64,000 nt of DNA. Origin: Hominiventricola aquisgranensis (GTDB lineage Bacteria > Bacillota > Clostridia > Lachnospirales > Lachnospiraceae). The notes under the pieces were generated by a model, which saw only the letters and a program-made list of their open reading frames with translations, was not told the origin of the DNA and searched no databases. The stretch is taken from assembly GCF_040096225.1 (NCBI RefSeq), contig NZ_JBBMFC010000017.1, positions 1-64,000 on the forward strand, in the 5' to 3' direction. Every line of letters begins with the position of its first letter. Position 1 is the first letter of the stretch. The translations under genes were made by a program, and so were the position numbers. Below are positions 59,531 through 64,000 of the stretch, in pieces.

Positions 59531-61583
59531 ACAGCTTTGCTCCTGCCGGAATACTGTCATCCAGCATCAAAAGATTTAAGCCTTCCCGTCCGTCATACTC
59601 GTACACTGCGGAAATCAGCATACCCTCGGAATCAATACCCATCATCTTTCTCGGCGGCAGGTTTGTGATTGCCACACAGGTCTTACCAACCAGCTCTTCC
59701 GGCTCGTAATACTCGTGAATACCGCTTAAAATGGTGCGTTTCCGGTCTGTTCCGTCATTCAGTGTGAATTTCAGGAGCTTCTTGGACTTCGGCACTGCCT
59801 CACAGGCTTCGATCTTAACCACTCTGAAATCAGACTTGCTGAATGTCTCAAAGTCTACATCATCTGCAAACAACGGCTCGATTTTCACCTTGGAAAGATC
59901 AATCTGTACGCTTGGCGCGGACACGGTTGCATCCTCTGCAGAACCATTTACCGCTGCTTTTTCGGCTTTGTTTTCAGCCTTCTTTGGGTCCAGGGTCTTC
60001 ATTGTCGGGAACAGAAGAACGTCTCTGATCGCCGGACTGTCAGTCAGCAGCATTACCAGACGGTCAATACCGTATCCGATACCACCTGTCGGCGGCATAC
60101 CGATCTCCAGTGCATTCAGGAAATCTTCATCTGTATGCTGAGCCTCATCATCTCCAGCTTCTGCATTTGCATCCTGCTGTGCAAAACGCTCTCTCTGATC
60201 GATCGGGTCATTCAGCTCGGAATATGCGTTACACATCTCCCAGGTGTTGATAAACAGCTCAAAACGCTCTACCTTGTTCGGATCGGACGGCTTCTTCTTG
60301 GTCAGCGGGGAGATGGACAGCGGATGATCCATGATAAAGGTCGGCTGGATCAGCTCTTTCTCACAGTACTCCTCGAAGAACAGATTGATGATGTCACCCT
60401 TGGTATGACGCTCTTCATATTCGATATGGCGCTCGTCTGCCAGTCTCTTGGCTTCCTCATCTGTCTCGACAGCATCAAAGTCGATGCCTGCATATTTCTT
60501 GATCGCATCATTCATGGTCAGACGCTCGAACGGCTTTCCAAAATCGATCTCAATTCCGTTATAAGTAAATTTGGTGCTTCCGCATACTTTCTCTGCCAGA
60601 TAACGGAACATACTCTCTGTCAGCTCCATCATGCCCTCGTAGTCCGTGTATGCCTGATACAGCTCCATCAGAGTGAACTCCGGATTATGACGGGTATCAA
60701 CACCTTCATTACGATATACACGACCGATCTCGAAGACTCTCTCAAGTCCGCCAACGATCAGTCTCTTCAGATACAGCTCCAGAGAAATACGAAGCTTGAC
60801 ATCCTCATTCAGTGCATTGTAATGAGTCTCAAATGGACGGGCAGCGGCACCGCCTGCATTGGAAACCAGAGTCGGGGTCTCCACTTCCATGAAATCTCTG
60901 CCTGCCAGGAAGGTACGAATCTCTTTGATAATCTGAGAACGTTTGATAAAGGTGTTCTTTACATCTTCGTTCATGATCAGATCCACATATCTCTGACGAT
61001 AACGCATATCTGTATCCGTAATTCCGTGATATTTCTCCGGAAGGATCTGTAAGCTCTTGCTTAACAGAGTCATCTTCTCTGCATGAACAGAGACCTCACC
61101 GGTCTTGGTACGGAATGCATATCCTTCCACGCCATAAATATCACCGATATCAGATTTCTTAAAATCTGCATAGGACTCTTCTCCGATGGCATCTCTTGCC
61201 ACATATACCTGAATGGTTCCCTGCAGATCACGGATATTGCAGAAAGAAGCCTTTCCCATAACACGCTTGAACATCATACGTCCAGCGATAGATATATGGA
61301 TCGGCTGAGCATCCATAATCGCTCTTCTCTCATTATAATCTGCATTCAGTGCTTCTTTTGCCTGTGCCTCATCCATCCCCTCTGTGTTCAGAGGAACTCT
61401 TCCTGCAAGGATCTTTGCCTCGTGAGCATTATATAATTCCTTAACTTCAGCGGAATGATGGGTCTGGTTATATTTTGTGATCTGGAACGGATCTTTTCCT
61501 GCTGCCTGAAGATCTGCCAGCTTTTCGCGGCGTACTTTCAGAAGCTGATTCAGATCCTGCTCCTGTCCCTTTTGTCCTGCCAT
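59526..61583 (-). CDS. lysS: Lysyl-tRNA synthetase (class II) with C-terminal tRNA-binding domain
   Basis: A 685-aa LysRS. N-terminal OB fold (about 60-190), class II core with motif 1, motif 2 (VYRNEGVDTRHNPEFTLMELYQAY) and motif 3 (GIGYGIDRLVMLLTDSPAIRDVLLFP). A linker rich in Ala (about 515-560) joins a domain of about 110 residues (KSDFRVVKIEACEAVPKSKKLLKFTLNDG, VAITNLPPRKMMGIDSEGMLISA) of the MetRS/Trbp111 tRNA-binding type. Standard bacterial LysRS has about 490-510 aa, so the fusion is an extra that occurs in some Clostridia. It is transcribed with greA, 14 bp away. Confidence 0.96.
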   Translation of the reverse strand: MAGQKGQEQDLNQLLKVRREKLADLQAAGKDPFQITKYNQTHHSAEVKELYNAHEAKILAGRVPLNTEGMDEAQAKEALNADYNERRAIMDAQPIHISIAGRMMFKRVMGKASFCNIRDLQGTIQVYVARDAIGEESYADFKKSDIGDIYGVEGYAFRTKTGEVSVHAEKMTLLSKSLQILPEKYHGITDTDMRYRQRYVDLIMNEDVKNTFIKRSQIIKEIRTFLAGRDFMEVETPTLVSNAGGAAARPFETHYNALNEDVKLRISLELYLKRLIVGGLERVFEIGRVYRNEGVDTRHNPEFTLMELYQAYTDYEGMMELTESMFRYLAEKVCGSTKFTYNGIEIDFGKPFERLTMNDAIKKYAGIDFDAVETDEEAKRLADERHIEYEERHTKGDIINLFFEEYCEKELIQPTFIMDHPLSISPLTKKKPSDPNKVERFELFINTWEMCNAYSELNDPIDQRERFAQQDANAEAGDDEAQHTDEDFLNALEIGMPPTGGIGYGIDRLVMLLTDSPAIRDVLLFPTMKTLDPKKAENKAEKAAVNGSAEDATVSAPSVQIDLSKVKIEPLFADDVDFETFSKSDFRVVKIEACEAVPKSKKLLKFTLNDGTDRKRTILSGIHEYYEPEELVGKTCVAITNLPPRKMMGIDSEGMLISAVYEYDGREGLNLLMLDDSIPAGAKLY

Positions 61584-61597
61584 TCTTATACTCCCTC

Positions 61598-62080
61598 TTA
61601 GTTTGCTCTGTGAATACTCAGTACTTTGTACTTGATCACGCCTGCCGGTGCCTCTACTTCTACGATATCTCCGACTTTTGCACCAATCAGTGCCTGTCCA
61701 AACGGAGACTCGTTGGAAATCTTATTCTGAAGGCTGCTTGCCTCGGAAGAACCAACCAGTTTATACTCTTCCTCTTCGTCATACTCTACGTCCAGTACAC
61801 GTACCAGACAGCCAATACTGATCTTGTCAAGATCGATCTCCTCATCCAGAACAACCTCTGCATTCTTGAGGATCTTCTCGATCTGCTCAATACGAGCCTC
61901 AATATCACGCTGCTCGTCTTTTGCTGCATCATACTCAGCGTTCTCTGACAGATCTCCCTGCTCTCTTGCTTCTTTAATCTTCTGAGCGATCTCACGTCTC
62001 TGATTTACTTTCAGATCCTGTAATTCGTCCTCCAGTTTTTTTAATCCTTCATAGGTAAGAATATTTTTCTTCTCAGCCAT
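61598..62080 (-). CDS. greA: Transcription elongation factor GreA
   Basis: A 160-aa GreA: N-terminal coiled coil (LTYEGLKKLEDELQDLK, AREQGDLSENAEYDAAKDEQ with the acidic tip that reaches the RNAP active site) and C-terminal FKBP-like domain (ESPFGQALIGAKVGDIVEVEAP). It rescues backtracked RNA polymerase. The promoter at 62143-62172 precedes it and lysS follows in the same transcript. Confidence 0.97.
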   Translation of the reverse strand: MAEKKNILTYEGLKKLEDELQDLKVNQRREIAQKIKEAREQGDLSENAEYDAAKDEQRDIEARIEQIEKILKNAEVVLDEEIDLDKISIGCLVRVLDVEYDEEEEYKLVGSSEASSLQNKISNESPFGQALIGAKVGDIVEVEAPAGVIKYKVLSIHRAN

Positions 62081-62142
62081 GCTCTACACCTTCCAATCAT
62101 ACTACGGCAGACACTGCCTCTATTATCTCATTGAAACAACGT

Positions 62143-62172
62143 ATTATACCCATATTTTGCTGAATCTGTCAA
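62143..62172 (-). promoter_or_regulatory. greA-lysS promoter
   Basis: On the minus strand TTGACA, an 18-bp spacer and TATAAT, 60-90 bp before greA; it overlaps the end of the upstream gene. Confidence 0.8.
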
Positions 62173-62593
62173 GCTGGTTTTCCCATAGATTCAGGTCTAA
62201 AACCAGATTTCCAGGCATTTTTTCAAGTTCTGTTTTGTCAAGCACAAGAAATGGAAGTCCATACATCTCCATGGCTTCTTCTTCCATCTCAGCAAATGCC
62301 TCCGCCCGGTCTGTAACCAGATACATCACCTGCGGATCTTTCATAAGGTTTCTCAGGATTCCTTTAATCCTCCATGCTGGTTCATCTTCTTTATCGATCA
62401 ACGTCAGTTCCAGCTGTCGCCTTGGAATCTCACGCTGGCGTCTTATATAAAGTATGATCTCAGGGATCCGCGGCACATAATCAGCAAACTGCCACTGTCT
62501 GACCAACGATTCCGACTCCTGTGTTCTATCTGATTGCTCATCACTGGTACCATTCAGCAGTTTTGATATAAAATTTTTTATAAAATCCAACAT
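62144..62593 (-). CDS. Uncharacterised 149-aa protein
   Basis: A 149-aa soluble protein with helices and strands: VRQWQFADYVPRIPEIILYIRRQREIPRRQLELTLI, MYLVTDRAEAFAEMEEEAMEMYGLPFLVLDKTELEKMPG. The start follows AGAGGTG. It belongs to the chromosomal cluster between dusB and greA. I do not recognise a characterised family. Confidence 0.75.
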   Translation of the reverse strand: MLDFIKNFISKLLNGTSDEQSDRTQESESLVRQWQFADYVPRIPEIILYIRRQREIPRRQLELTLIDKEDEPAWRIKGILRNLMKDPQVMYLVTDRAEAFAEMEEEAMEMYGLPFLVLDKTELEKMPGNLVLDLNLWENQLDRFSKIWV

Positions 62594-62622
62594 CGCAGCA
62601 TCACCTCTGATGCTACTATATG

Positions 62623-63585
62623 CTACAACTGTTCCAGCAATCCTGTTAATTCTTCAAGACTTGTGATCTCATTGACTCTTGCCCGTAATTTTGCGGAATG
62701 AGGATAGCCTGTGGTATACCATGCTACGTGCTTGCGCATTTCCCGCATGCCCGTGTAGACACCTTTTTCCTGCACCAGCAGCGCTGCATGCTTTAAGATC
62801 ATCTGCTTTACTTCTTCCAGTGTCGGCTTTGCCTCGTGTTCTCCCGTCTCCATCCAATGCAGGATCTGATGGAAGATCCATGGATTTCCCTGGGCACCTC
62901 TGCCGATCATCACACCGTCACAGCCAGTCTCCCGCATGATTGCATCTGCGCTCTCTGCTGAAGTCACGTCACCGTTCCCGATCACAGGAATCTTCACCGC
63001 TTCTTTCACCTGACGGATAATATCCCAGTCCGCTTTTCCACTGTAATACTGCTCCCTGGTTCGTCCGTGGACTGCCACAGCAGCCGCACCGCTGGCTTCC
63101 GCGATTTTCGCAATCTCTACTGCATTTACATGGCTCTCGTCAAATCCCTTTCGGATCTTGACGGTCACCGGCTTTCTGATGGCACGGGCAGTCTTGGTGA
63201 TGATCTCCTCCACCAGCTTTGGATTCTTCATAAGTGCAGAACCTTCACCGTTTCCAGTCACTTTCGGCACAGGACAGCCCATGTTAATATCCAGAATGGA
63301 AAATGGACGCTCCTCGATCCGCTTTGCCATCTCACTGATTACATCGGGATCTGACCCGAAGAGCTGCAGCGATACCGGAGGCTCTCTGTCATCAATTGCC
63401 ATCAGTGCTTCCGTATTCTTATTGTTATATAAGATCGCCTTGGCACTGACCATCTCCATACACAGAAGTCCTGCCCCCTGTTCCTTGCACAACAGACGAA
63501 ATGGCAGGTCGGTAACGCCTGCCATAGGTGCAAGAATCAGATTATTTTCCAGTTGTACATCTCCAATCTGCAGTTTCCGAATCAT
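62623..63585 (-). CDS. dusB: tRNA-dihydrouridine synthase B
   Basis: A 320-aa FMN-dependent Dus enzyme: LILAPMAGVTDLPFRLLCKEQG, MGCPVPKVTGNGEGSALMKNP, the catalytic cysteine in that CP motif, VAVHGRTREQYYSGKADWDIIRQVK, IPVIGNGDVTSAESA and GRGAQGNPWIF. It reduces uridines in the tRNA D-loop. It overlaps the DUF6145 gene by 4 bp. Confidence 0.96.
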   Translation of the reverse strand: MIRKLQIGDVQLENNLILAPMAGVTDLPFRLLCKEQGAGLLCMEMVSAKAILYNNKNTEALMAIDDREPPVSLQLFGSDPDVISEMAKRIEERPFSILDINMGCPVPKVTGNGEGSALMKNPKLVEEIITKTARAIRKPVTVKIRKGFDESHVNAVEIAKIAEASGAAAVAVHGRTREQYYSGKADWDIIRQVKEAVKIPVIGNGDVTSAESADAIMRETGCDGVMIGRGAQGNPWIFHQILHWMETGEHEAKPTLEEVKQMILKHAALLVQEKGVYTGMREMRKHVAWYTTGYPHSAKLRARVNEITSLEELTGLLEQL

Positions 63586-63914
63586 TCTACATCTTCTCCC
63601 AGGAAAAATACCTTGTAAAATAACTCCAGTGACTGCAGAAATTCTGCTTTTTCTTTCCGGATCTGACGGATCTTCAGCTCGCTTCCGATCTCGTCATAGA
63701 GCAGGTCTCCTTCATCCGCCGACGTCTCCAGCAAAAGCTTGCCGTCCTCATCGAACACCAGCGTCAGAATACCTCCCACATCCTCCGTAAACAGCACGCA
63801 CATGATCTTCAGTTCATCCTGGACCTGTGACGGCAGACTCTTAAAATCTTCATTTAAATAATATTTCTGTTCATATGCACTGGCTCCGCACAGCACAACC
63901 TGATCCTGATACAT
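63582..63914 (-). CDS. DUF6145 family protein
   Basis: A 110-aa protein starting MYQDQVVLCGASAYEQKYYLN, then FKSLPSQVQDELKIMCVLFTEDVGGILTLVFDEDGKLLLET, matching DUF6145 proteins found beside dusB in Lachnospiraceae. The start follows AGAGGTGA. Function unknown. Confidence 0.85.
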   Translation of the reverse strand: MYQDQVVLCGASAYEQKYYLNEDFKSLPSQVQDELKIMCVLFTEDVGGILTLVFDEDGKLLLETSADEGDLLYDEIGSELKIRQIRKEKAEFLQSLELFYKVFFLGEDVE

Positions 63915-63931
63915 TCATTCACCTCTGTTCA

Positions 63932-64000
63932 TCATACATATCCATAAAATCCCCGGACAGATACTTCGCCCGCATAGACACTGACTTTCTCTCCGGTATC
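63932..64000 (-). CDS. birA: Partial: C-terminus of biotin-protein ligase/BirA
   Basis: Only the last 22 residues are in the window; they end AGEVSVRGFYGYV and then TGA. This resembles the C-terminal SH3-like end of BirA (E. coli has GGEISLRS). The gene order also fits, but the fragment is short. Confidence 0.55.
   Translation of the reverse strand, partial: DTGEKVSVYAGEVSVRGFYGYV

Overview
The window comes from a low- to mid-GC Firmicute, most likely a gut Lachnospiraceae. Supporting this are the chromosomal run birA-DUF6145-dusB-greA-lysS, a lysyl-tRNA synthetase with a C-terminal MetRS-type tRNA-binding domain, and mobile-element genes (PcfJ, PcfK-like, YqaJ, RecD2, Tn916-type integrase) typical of Lachnospiraceae integrative elements. 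About 59.4 kb belongs to one integrated element whose right end abuts the 3' end of lysS (integrase stop 59397, lysS stop 59526). The left end is outside the window, and no type IV secretion genes are visible.

Layout. 0.1-5.2 kb: two-component system plus MacB-like ABC transporter (module 1). 5.4-9.3 kb: a flavin cassette (HxlR regulator, nitroreductase, FMN riboswitch, RibU-like transporter, riboflavin kinase fused to a winged helix) bracketed by two copies of a receiver-less winged-helix gene. 9.3-13.1 kb: element backbone (HTH and sigma-like genes, SLOG protein, XRE regulator, ParM/ParR-like pair). 13.2-33.9 kb: resistance island bracketed by two further winged-helix copies. It holds a BceRS-type system with one ATPase and two BceB-like permeases (module 2), a PadR/DUF2812/NTF2-like operon, and a system with one ATPase, three paralogous permeases, a secreted repeat protein and a two-component pair (module 3). 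34.0-38.4 kb: lantibiotic-immunity-type ABC transporter with its own HTH-RR-HK operon (module 4). 38.6-57.2 kb: DNA-processing backbone on the minus strand: three uncharacterised genes, LigA, PcfJ, PcfK-like, primase, candidate annealing protein, RecD2 helicase and YqaJ nuclease, preceded by a structured leader. 57.9-59.4 kb: excisionase-like and integrase genes. 59.5-64 kb: host chromosome.

How it fits together. Four envelope-stress or peptide-antibiotic modules sit in 38 kb. Their control sequences can be read: eight promoters share ACATTT-N6-TANNNT below a dyad or TTAGGA-type box, and modules 1 and 4 carry direct-repeat operators with an 11-bp period of the OmpR/PhoB type. The most novel candidates are the riboflavin kinase-winged-helix fusion in a riboswitch-controlled cassette, the paired winged-helix genes that bracket cargo blocks, the shared promoter architecture, the uncharacterised 209/824/705-aa gene trio, and the structured leader with tandem terminators before the recombination operon. 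All functions come from reading the sequence; no database search was run.
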